Positions 14,848-20,901 of a DNA stretch of 20,901 nucleotides are shown here, one piece after another. The stretch is taken from contig CALMLJ010000166.1 in assembly GCA_937868025.1 (NCBI GenBank), forward strand, positions 1-20,901, written 5' to 3'. The position numbers and the translations under genes are program-made. The stretch is from an uncultured Acidimicrobiaceae bacterium (GTDB lineage: Bacteria; Actinomycetota; Acidimicrobiia; Acidimicrobiales; Microtrichaceae). Each line of letters begins with the position of its first letter. Position 1 is the first letter of the stretch. The notes under the pieces were generated by a model, which was not told the origin of the DNA, did no database searches, and was given only the letters and a program-made list of their open reading frames with translations.

Positions 14848-16358
14848 GCACCGACCTCCTGCCCGTGCAATCGCGGCCCGCCGCCCCTGCCGGTTCCACC
14901 GCCGACCAGCGCGCCGGTGCCGGTGACGCAGCCCGGGCCGCATCGGAGTTCGACCGCGCCGTCGATCATGCTGCCGACAAGCTGGCCGGCCGACAGGGTG
15001 GCAAGCACTCGACCTCACACCAGGTGACCCGGCACGATCGACCGAACCGGTTGCGCGATGGACGTGAGGGCCAGGACGGCGATTCCGGCGAGACCGGTGA
15101 GGCCACCGCTGCGGGCACGCTCCCGACGACCGAAGCCGCCGAGCCCACGACGGCGACCGACACGGCCGCTGCCGCGACCACCGATCCGACGTCGCCGGCG
15201 CCGGTCGTGGTCTCGGTGCCGACCGGCGCCGCCGCGGTCGCGGCCCTGCTCGCCGCCTCCGACGCTGCGCTCGCCACGCCCGATCTCAGCGTCACCACTC
15301 CCACGACCGACACCGGCGATGCCGTCGCCACGGTCGACGGGGGCAGCGACGCGCCTGCCGCGACGTCCGCCGGCGACACCGAGCCGGCCCTCACCGAGAC
15401 CGCCGGCACGACCGCGGCGGGCGCAACGCCGGCAGCCGCCGACACGGACACGACCACTGCTGTCGCTGTCACCGGCGCAGGCACCACAGCGGGGTCCGCG
15501 GAGTCCACCGCGGAGTCCGCCGCCCCCGCCGCCACGACACCATCCACCGCGACCGCCACGACGCCCGCCGTCGCCGCCACGGCCGGCACCCGGGCCACGG
15601 TCGTCACGGCCGCCCCGACGTCGACGAGTTCCACCTCGGGGCCCGCGACGACCGCCGCCGACACCACGATCGAGGCGGGCACCGGCACCGCCGAGGCCGC
15701 CGCCCCCATCGCCACGGCCACAACCGCAGCGACCGCGACCGCCGACAGCGCCGCGCCGACCGCGGCACCGACCCTGCTGGCCGAGCTGGGTACCGTCGCC
15801 CCCAGCCCCCACCAGCCGCTGCCGGTCGCCCCGCACACCTCCGCCACCGCTGACGTCACCGCCGTCGGTGCGGGCGACGCCCTGCGCAACGCGCAGCTCG
15901 ACCAGGGCGACGTCACCGGCGTCAACGCTCCCCGCATCGTGGGCGCGGCCCGAATGCTCCGCCAGGGGCCGGGTGCCCCCGCGACCATGACGGTGACGCT
16001 CGACCCCGCCTCCCTCGGGCGGGTTCGCGTGGAGCTCACCAGCCACGAGGGCCAACTGGCCGTGCGCCTCCACGCCGAGCACGCCCGCAGCGTCCAGGCC
16101 ATCGGCGCCGGGCTCGATCATCTTCGCGACGCGCTCGAGTCGGAGGGGCTTCGCCTCACCGACGTCGGCGTGGGGCTCACCGGCTCCGGTGGACAGCGCG
16201 ACCTCGGCGGTTCCGGCCCGGACCACGGCGGCGCCGGCTCCCGCTCGGGGGCGTCGCTCGGCACCGGCATCGATCTCGGAGGCACGGAGGCCCCCGTCAC
16301 CACCACCCCGACCCGACGAACCGTCATGGACGACGGCCAAGTCGACGTCGACCTCTGA
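14844..16358 (+). CDS. fliK: Hook-length control protein FliK
   Basis: FliK is the exported ruler that measures the hook and switches export specificity. The 504-residue product has a disordered N-terminus, a long Ala/Thr/Pro-rich low-complexity region (about residues 90-315), and the Flg_hook C-terminal domain at about 376-460. The hallmark there is VTLDPASLGRVRVELTSHEG, followed by a helix with LDHLRDALESEGLRLTDV. A Gly/Ser-rich tail follows. The low-complexity part holds a small tandem repeat (CCGCGGAGTCC at 15496-15506 and 15508-15518). GTG overlaps the preceding stop (GTGA). Identification rests on the C-terminal domain and position upstream of flgD. Confidence 0.92.
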   Translation: MSTDLLPVQSRPAAPAGSTADQRAGAGDAARAASEFDRAVDHAADKLAGRQGGKHSTSHQVTRHDRPNRLRDGREGQDGDSGETGEATAAGTLPTTEAAEPTTATDTAAAATTDPTSPAPVVVSVPTGAAAVAALLAASDAALATPDLSVTTPTTDTGDAVATVDGGSDAPAATSAGDTEPALTETAGTTAAGATPAAADTDTTTAVAVTGAGTTAGSAESTAESAAPAATTPSTATATTPAVAATAGTRATVVTAAPTSTSSTSGPATTAADTTIEAGTGTAEAAAPIATATTAATATADSAAPTAAPTLLAELGTVAPSPHQPLPVAPHTSATADVTAVGAGDALRNAQLDQGDVTGVNAPRIVGAARMLRQGPGAPATMTVTLDPASLGRVRVELTSHEGQLAVRLHAEHARSVQAIGAGLDHLRDALESEGLRLTDVGVGLTGSGGQRDLGGSGPDHGGAGSRSGASLGTGIDLGGTEAPVTTTPTRRTVMDDGQVDVDL

Positions 16359-16389
16359 CCTCCAACCTCCGACCCGCACAGGACTCCAC

Positions 16390-16815
16390 ATGGCCACCAC
16401 CCCCGTCTCCTATCCGGTCAGTTCGCTGTACCCGAAGACGACCGACTCCTCCACCGCACCGACGAACACCCTCGGCAAGGACGCGTTCCTGAAGCTGCTG
16501 GTCGCGCAGCTCAAGTACCAGGACCCGACCAAACCGACCGACGCGTCCGAGTTCATGGCGCAGACCGCCCAGTTCACCCAGGTCGAGAAGCTCGAGGAGA
16601 TCGCCCAGCAGAACCAGAACAACATCCGGACCCAGGGTCTGACCACGGCGAGCGCGCTGATCGGCCGGACCGTCAAGTACCAGGACGCAGCCGGGGCCAC
16701 GGCCTCCGGTGTCGTAACCGGCGCCTCGCTCAACGCGGACGGCGTCACCCTCAAGGTGAGTGGCAAGGACGCGGACCTCACCTCCGTCACCGAGATCGGC
16801 AGCGTCTCCGGCTAG
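16390..16815 (+). CDS. flgD: Hook assembly scaffold protein FlgD
   Basis: FlgD caps the growing hook and is lost when the hook is finished. The 141-residue product contains the family core LGKDAFLKLLVAQLKYQDPTKP, then FMAQTAQFTQVEKLEEI (about residues 30-75). A short beta-rich tail follows (LIGRTVKYQDAAGATASGVV). It is much shorter than proteobacterial FlgD (about 220-230) because the C-terminal FlgD_ig/Tudor-like region is reduced, a form common in Gram-positives. The ATG follows AGGA after nine bases in a C-rich spacer. Confidence 0.95.
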   Translation: MATTPVSYPVSSLYPKTTDSSTAPTNTLGKDAFLKLLVAQLKYQDPTKPTDASEFMAQTAQFTQVEKLEEIAQQNQNNIRTQGLTTASALIGRTVKYQDAAGATASGVVTGASLNADGVTLKVSGKDADLTSVTEIGSVSG

Positions 16816-16884
16816 CCGTCACGGCAACCCCATCCGACGCACACCGATCCCGATCCACCCCCCACCACCAGGAGTTCTCACCAC

Positions 16885-18156
16885 ATGATCCGCTCAATGT
16901 TCTCGGCCATCTCCGGCCTCCGTAACCACCAGACGATGATGGACGTCGTCGGCAACAACATCTCGAACGTCAACACCAACGGCTTCAAGTCGTCGTCGAC
17001 CGTCTTCGAGGACGTGCTCAGCCAGACGTTCCGTGGCGCCGGTCTCGCCACCGCCACCGCCGGCGGTACCAACCCGAACACGATCGGCCTCGGCTCGCGG
17101 GTGTCGTCGATCGCCACCAGCTTCGCCCAGGGATCCCTGCAGCGCACCGGCCGCTCGACCGACTTCGCGATCCAGGGCGACGGGTTCTTCGTCGTGCAGT
17201 CGGGCGACGGCCGCACGTACACCCGTGCCGGCTCGTTCGCCGTGGACGCCCTCGGCCGCATCACGACCAGCGACGGCGGTTTCATCCAGGGCTGGCAGGC
17301 CGACCAGCAGGGCCAGGTGTCGACGACGCAGGTGCTCACGAACATCACCATCCCCGTCGGCGACCTCGTCCCGCCCGTCCAGACCGGTGTCGTCCGCGCC
17401 GGCGGCAACCTTCCCGCCAACGCCGCCATCGGCACGGTGCTGACCAACGGCGCCAACGTCTTCGACGGTCAGGGCAACCCGGTCGGTCTCCGTCTCGAGT
17501 ACACCAAGACCGCATCGGACACCTGGAAGGTGGAAGCGCGTTACGTCGACGGCTCGAACAACCTGGTGCCGGCGCCGCCGGCCGCCGGCCAGGCGATCAC
17601 CGGTTCTCCGCTCGTCTTCGACGGCAACGGTGAACTCACCAGCGGGTACAACGCCACGATTCCCGCCGGCTTCCTGCCCGGGTTCGCCACTCAGCCCGTC
17701 ACCCTCAACTTCGGGGCGGCCGGCATGGGCGGGCGCATCAACCAGTTCGGCGACATCGCGTCGGTCGAGATCCTCGAGCAGGACGGTTCCGCTGCCGGTT
17801 CACTCCAGGCCTTCTCGGTGTCCCAGGAAGGTCTCATCGTCGGCACGTACACGAACGGCCGCACCCGGGCCATCGGCCAGATGGCGCTGGCGACGTTCTC
17901 CAACCCGAACGGCCTCGAAGCCGCCGGCGGCACGTCGTTCACCGAGTCGGTCAACTCCGGGCTGCCGCAGATCGGCATCGCCGGTGGCGGCGCCGGTCGA
18001 GGTCTCATCACCGCCGGCACCCTCGAGATGTCGAACGTCGACCTCTCCCAGGAGTTCACCAACCTGATCATCGCCCAGCGCGGCTTCCAGGCGAACTCCC
18101 GTGTCATCACCACCTCCGACGAGTTGCTCCAAGAGGTCGTGAACCTCAAGCGCTAG
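16885..18156 (+). CDS. flgE: Hook protein FlgE
   Basis: FlgE polymerises into the hook, the universal joint of the flagellum. The 423-residue product opens with MFSAISGLRNHQTMMDVVG and NNISNVNTNGFKSSSTVFED. It has the conserved FAIQGDGFFVVQ (about residues 93-104) and a variable centre. It ends with EFTNLIIAQRGFQANSRVIT and DELLQEVVNLKR. Length is normal. The ATG follows AGGAG at ten bases in a 69-base C-rich gap after flgD. It ends the basal-body operon, 25 bases before a strong hairpin. A FlgG-type distal rod protein is disfavoured by the length, the large central domain and the flgD neighbour. Confidence 0.95.
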   Translation: MIRSMFSAISGLRNHQTMMDVVGNNISNVNTNGFKSSSTVFEDVLSQTFRGAGLATATAGGTNPNTIGLGSRVSSIATSFAQGSLQRTGRSTDFAIQGDGFFVVQSGDGRTYTRAGSFAVDALGRITTSDGGFIQGWQADQQGQVSTTQVLTNITIPVGDLVPPVQTGVVRAGGNLPANAAIGTVLTNGANVFDGQGNPVGLRLEYTKTASDTWKVEARYVDGSNNLVPAPPAAGQAITGSPLVFDGNGELTSGYNATIPAGFLPGFATQPVTLNFGAAGMGGRINQFGDIASVEILEQDGSAAGSLQAFSVSQEGLIVGTYTNGRTRAIGQMALATFSNPNGLEAAGGTSFTESVNSGLPQIGIAGGGAGRGLITAGTLEMSNVDLSQEFTNLIIAQRGFQANSRVITTSDELLQEVVNLKR

Positions 18157-18180
18157 TCGGCGAGCTGACAGCGTTCTGCT

Positions 18181-18217
18181 TCCCGGGGAATGGGCCTGAA
18201 GGCCCAATTCCCCGGGG
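18181..18217 (+). terminator. Strong hairpin terminator after flgE
   Basis: A stem of about 15 pairs with a single bulged A: CCCGGGGAAT plus GGGCC (18182-18196), loop TGAA, then GGCCC plus AATTCCCCGGG (18201-18216). A short ATTT follows. It closes the basal-body operon and ends immediately before the next promoter candidate. Confidence 0.8.
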
Positions 18218-18219
18218 AT

Positions 18220-18251
18220 TTGCTCATCAAATTCGCCCACCGGACCGATGA
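18220..18251 (+). promoter_or_regulatory. Candidate flagellar-sigma promoter for flbD-motA-motB-fliL
   Basis: TTGCTCA (18220-18226), 19 bases, then CGATG (18246-18250) repeats the word seen before fliC and flgB, with one extra spacer base and a weaker -10 (ACCGATGA). Position directly after a terminator and about 95 bases before flbD supports it. The longer spacing would predict a weaker promoter. Confidence 0.5.
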
Positions 18252-18299
18252 ACACCCCAACGGTACGGACACCACCCACCCACGCCGCCCTGTGATCGT

Positions 18300-18316
18300 C
18301 TCCGGCTTCGCCGGAG
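18300..18316 (+). other. Hairpin in the flbD leader
   Basis: CTCCGGC, loop TTC, GCCGGAG is a perfect seven-pair stem 29 bases before the flbD ATG. It lies in the predicted untranslated leader. It has no T-run and is too far upstream to mask the start. Role unknown. Confidence 0.35.
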
Positions 18317-18345
18317 CGGCCACCGGCACCCATGAAACGGACGTC

Positions 18346-18657
18346 ATGATTCTCCTCAGTCGCCTCAACGGCACCGAGCTCGGGTTGAACCCCGACCTGA
18401 TCGAACGGGTCGAAACCACCCCCGACACGGTGATCACCCTCATCGACGGCACGAAGTACGTCATCGCCGAGGCGTCGACCGAGGTCGTCGCCCGCATCAT
18501 CGAGTTCCGCGCCCGCATCATCGCCAAGGCCGACGAGTTCGCCGGGCATGTGCCGCACCAGCCGATCTCGCTGCAGCTCGTCACCGACATGGCCGTGGGC
18601 CACGACGTGACCCCGCTCACCGCCGACCGGCGAACGAGCACCGGCGAGGAGGTCTGA
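18346..18657 (+). CDS. flbD: FlbD/SwrD family flagellar protein
   Basis: FlbD (SwrD) is a small cytoplasmic protein found beside motA/motB or fliL in Gram-positive clusters; in Bacillus subtilis SwrD raises motor power. The 103-residue product starts MILLSRLNGTELGLNPDLIE, matching the family opening, and continues with VITLIDGTKYVIAEA. The C-terminal 45 residues extend beyond the usual 60-70 residue core. I chose ATG 18346 on the family opening. An in-frame GTG at 18292 would add 18 residues with no family similarity. The ribosome site is weak (CGGA). It ends one base before motA. Confidence 0.88.
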   Translation: MILLSRLNGTELGLNPDLIERVETTPDTVITLIDGTKYVIAEASTEVVARIIEFRARIIAKADEFAGHVPHQPISLQLVTDMAVGHDVTPLTADRRTSTGEEV

Positions 18658-18658
18658 C

Positions 18659-19444
18659 ATGGATCCGGCATCCCTCCTGGGCATGGGCCTCGTGGTCATC
18701 GGCGTGTTCGTCGGCGGCCTCATCGACGGTGTCTCCCCCGTCACGTTCTTCGGAACCCCGGCGTCGTTCCTCATCGTGCTCGTCAGCGCCCTCGGCGCAA
18801 CGTTCTTCTCGAACACGATGGCCGATGCCAAGAACCTGCCGAAGATGTTCATCAAGGCGATCAAGGGGCAGAAGCTCCAGGACACCGGTGAGCTGATCGA
18901 CCAGATCGTGTCGTTCGCCGAGCAGGCTCGCCGCGAGGGTCTGCTGGCCCTCGAGGAGCAGGCCCGCTCGATCGAGGACCCGTTCTTCCGACGGGGCCTC
19001 CAGCTCGCGATCGACGGCGCCGACCCCGACACTGTGAGCGAGGTCATGGAGGCCGAGGTCAAGGCCATGTCGGACCGCCACAAGCAGGGTTCGAAGATGA
19101 TCACCGCCCTCGGCGTCTACGCCCCGACCTTCGGCATCATCGGGGCCGTCATCGGCCTCATCCACACCATGCACGTGCTCGACAACCCCGCCGCCATCGG
19201 CGAGGGCATCGCCGGCGCCTTCACCGCCACGTTCTGGGGTGTGTTCGCATCGAACGGCATCTTCCTCCCCCTCGGCAACAAGCTGTCCGTGATGTCGGGG
19301 CTCGAGGTCGCACAGAAGCGCCTCGTCATCGAAGGTGTCCTGTCGATCCAGTCCGGGGCCAACCCCCGCCTGCTCGACGACATGCTGCGCTCCTCGTTGC
19401 CGCCGGCCGAACGTGCCGCCGCCGACGAGAAGAAGTCGGCCTAG
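18659..19444 (+). CDS. motA: Flagellar stator protein MotA
   Basis: MotA, with MotB, forms the ion-driven stator in the cytoplasmic membrane. The 261-residue product has four membrane helices (about residues 3-25, 32-55, 145-170 and 182-205) and a large cytoplasmic loop. The loop motif ARREGLLALEEQ places Arg91 and Glu99 at the positions of the torque-generating Arg90 and Glu98 of E. coli MotA. The third helix carries the conserved Pro (GVYAPTFGIIGAVIGLI). Length is that of Gram-positive MotA. The ATG follows GGAGG and lies one base after flbD. Confidence 0.96.
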   Translation: MDPASLLGMGLVVIGVFVGGLIDGVSPVTFFGTPASFLIVLVSALGATFFSNTMADAKNLPKMFIKAIKGQKLQDTGELIDQIVSFAEQARREGLLALEEQARSIEDPFFRRGLQLAIDGADPDTVSEVMEAEVKAMSDRHKQGSKMITALGVYAPTFGIIGAVIGLIHTMHVLDNPAAIGEGIAGAFTATFWGVFASNGIFLPLGNKLSVMSGLEVAQKRLVIEGVLSIQSGANPRLLDDMLRSSLPPAERAAADEKKSA

Positions 19445-19462
19445 GACCGGATCGGTTGCATC

Positions 19463-20320
19463 GTGAGCAAGAAGAAGCACCACCACGAGGAACACGAAGA
19501 ACACGTCAACCATGAGGCGTGGGTGATCCCCTACGCCGACATGCTGACGCTCCTCATGGCGCTCTTCCTCGTCATGTGGGCGACCGGTCAGACCGACCTC
19601 AACAAGATGAAGCAGGTGTCGGCCGGATTCGCCGACTCGCTCAACATCGTGGGGAACGGATCGGGTGTCGGCGGCGAGGGCATCCTCGACGGCGTCCCGG
19701 ACACGAAGAAGTCCGACGCCGTCGTCAACATCAAGCCCGACGTCGGTGCCGCGGCGATCGCCGCCATCGAGGCGCAGCACGAACAGCAGGCCGCAGCGGC
19801 CGATCAGCTCGACCAGGTGCAGAAGTCGATCACCGACACGGCCGCCGGCAACGGCACCACCGGTGAACTGGCGTTCAAGGACGAGCCCCGCGGCCTCGTC
19901 GTCTCGATCGTGTCGGAGGGGGTCCTCTTCGATGCCGGTTCGGCCGAACTCCGACCCGAAGGTCGGGCGGTGCTCGACGGCCTCGCAGGCAACCTCGGCA
20001 GCATCCCGAACAAGCTCGCCATCGAGGGCCACACCGACAACCGACCGATCTCCACGGCGCGGTTCCCGTCCAACTGGGATCTGTCGGGCGCCCGGGCCTC
20101 GTCGGTGCTCCGCTACCTGACCGACGTGCACCACCTCCCGGCGTCGCGTCTCAGCGCCTCGGGCTACGGCGACACGGTGCCGGTCGCGTCGAACGACGAC
20201 GACGCCGGCCGGGCGAAGAACCGCCGGGTCGACATCGCCATCCTCTCCGAACCGATCGATATTCCCGACACCCCGACCGCCGACACCACGACCACAGATC
20301 ACCAGGAGGGCTCGTCGTGA
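19463..20320 (+). CDS. motB: Flagellar stator protein MotB
   Basis: MotB anchors the stator to peptidoglycan and supplies the ion-binding Asp. The 285-residue product has a His/Glu/Lys-rich cytoplasmic tail (KKKHHHEEHEEH) and one membrane helix (about residues 20-40) with Asp26 in PYADMLTLLMALFLVMW. It has a linker and then an OmpA-like peptidoglycan-binding domain (about 150-265) with EGHTDNRPI and NWDLSGARASSVLRYL. Whether protons or sodium drive it cannot be decided from these residues with certainty. GTG start 18 bases after motA; the stop is shared with fliL (GTGA). Confidence 0.95.
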   Translation: MSKKKHHHEEHEEHVNHEAWVIPYADMLTLLMALFLVMWATGQTDLNKMKQVSAGFADSLNIVGNGSGVGGEGILDGVPDTKKSDAVVNIKPDVGAAAIAAIEAQHEQQAAAADQLDQVQKSITDTAAGNGTTGELAFKDEPRGLVVSIVSEGVLFDAGSAELRPEGRAVLDGLAGNLGSIPNKLAIEGHTDNRPISTARFPSNWDLSGARASSVLRYLTDVHHLPASRLSASGYGDTVPVASNDDDAGRAKNRRVDIAILSEPIDIPDTPTADTTTTDHQEGSS

Positions 20321-20823
20321 CCGACACACTGATCCCAGAGAACGACGCCGCGGCGCCGGCCGACGCCAAGGGAAAGAAGGGCAAGAAGGACAAGAAGGAG
20401 AAGGGCGGCAAGTCCAACCTGGTCCCCGCCATCGTCCTCGCGCTCGGCATCCTCGGCGGCGGCTACTTCATGGGCCAGGGCGGCGAAGGGACGGCAGCTG
20501 CCGGACCGACGACCACCGAGGCACCGGTGCTCGGCGAGATCGCCACGGTCGAGCCGATCAACATCAACCTCAAGGACGGGCACTTCCTCCGTGTGGGCAT
20601 GGCGCTCCAGCTCATCGAGGGCATCGAGAAGGCCGAGTTCGAGAAGGGCGAGACGTCCAAGGCGAACGACGTGATCATCGAGATGCTCGGCGGGAGCGAC
20701 ATGGCCGAGATCAGCACCGCCGAAGGTCGCGAAGGCGTGAAGAAGGAGCTCAAGAAGGAGCTCAAAGAGGTGTACGAAGGTGAAGTCACCGACGTCTTCT
20801 TCACCGACTTCGTGATGCAATAA
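20317..20823 (+). CDS. fliL: Flagellar basal body-associated protein FliL
   Basis: FliL is a single-span membrane protein that surrounds and supports the stator. The 168-residue product has a very Lys/Gly-rich cytoplasmic tail (residues 18-32), a membrane helix at about 35-53, and an extracytoplasmic domain with the usual strand (IATVEPININLKDGHFLRV) and the C-terminal EGEVTDVFFTDFVMQ. Length is normal. GTG overlaps the motB stop. In comparable clusters fliM follows directly, but no start codon is visible in the 78 bases after its TAA. Confidence 0.93.
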   Translation: MTDTLIPENDAAAPADAKGKKGKKDKKEKGGKSNLVPAIVLALGILGGGYFMGQGGEGTAAAGPTTTEAPVLGEIATVEPININLKDGHFLRVGMALQLIEGIEKAEFEKGETSKANDVIIEMLGGSDMAEISTAEGREGVKKELKKELKEVYEGEVTDVFFTDFVMQ

Positions 20824-20854
20824 CGATTAGCTCGGCCACCTCCGGATCAGGCTC

Positions 20855-20875
20855 GCTCCCTCGTTCCTCGGGAGC
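20855..20875 (+). terminator. Possible weak terminator after fliL
   Basis: GCTCCC (20855-20860) pairs with GGGAGC (20870-20875) around a nine-base loop, 31 bases after the fliL stop, without a T-run. It lies between two copies of CACCTCCGG (20837-20845 and 20881-20889). Either a weak terminator or part of a simple repeated intergenic sequence; the window ends too soon to tell. Confidence 0.3.
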
Positions 20876-20901
20876 TGCTTCACCTCCGGTACCTCGCCGC
20901 C

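Noticed and set aside
15496..15518. Short tandem repeat as a CRISPR or mobile-element trace
   Set aside because: Only two in-frame 12-base units within the low-complexity part of fliK; no spacers, inverted ends or transposase.
15015..16400. Long Gly/Arg-rich minus-strand frame opposite fliK
   Set aside because: Its composition is the complement of the Ala/Thr codons of fliK, with no ribosome site or recognised domain.
18248..18295. Fifteen-codon frame (MNTPTVRTPPTHAAL) upstream of flbD
   Set aside because: It starts within the -10 of the promoter candidate, so it would not be transcribed from it, and it lacks a good ribosome site.

Overview
This window is a continuous stretch of flagellar genes from a high-GC Gram-positive bacterium, most likely an actinomycetote. 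Acidimicrobiia is plausible from the gene order and base composition, but this is an inference. Supporting points are GC-rich codon use, many GTG starts, no P-ring or L-ring genes, an flbD-motA-motB-fliL block, and a C40-peptidase/transglycosylase gene in the position where a rod-associated cell-wall enzyme is expected. I see no mobile element, CRISPR array, rRNA or tRNA. No gap between genes exceeds 300 bases; the longest is 7113-7370.

Layout. (1) Minus strand, 2-2915: flgN-flgK-flgL (export chaperone and hook-filament junction proteins), reading leftward out of the window. (2) 2916-3080: divergent control region with a flagellar-sigma-like promoter for flagellin, a direct repeat, and a hairpin at the predicted 5' end of the flagellin mRNA. 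(3) 3081-7112, plus strand: fliC, three hairpins, fliD, fliS and a small FliT-like gene, closed by a terminator. (4) 7239-18156: a second promoter, a possible 11-codon leader peptide, then flgB-flgC-fliE-fliF-fliG-fliH-fliI-fliJ-(peptidoglycan hydrolase)-fliK-flgD-flgE, with most genes overlapping by 1-17 bases, closed by a strong hairpin. (5) 18220-20823: a third, weaker promoter candidate, then flbD-motA-motB-fliL. The last 78 bases hold no start codon that I can support.

Together the genes encode the MS-ring, part of the C-ring, the export ATPase complex, proximal rod, hook, hook-length ruler, hook cap, junction, filament, filament cap, chaperones and stator. Missing from the window, and presumably nearby, are the rest of the switch (fliM, fliN), the membrane export gate, the sigma factor and, by analogy with related clusters, fliW/csrA.

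The most notable points are a shared promoter word (TTGCTCA, then 18 bases, then CGATA) in front of two transcription units, with a 19-base-spaced relative in front of a third; the short ORF whose stop overlaps the flgB start; the structured flagellin leader; and the two-enzyme peptidoglycan hydrolase.
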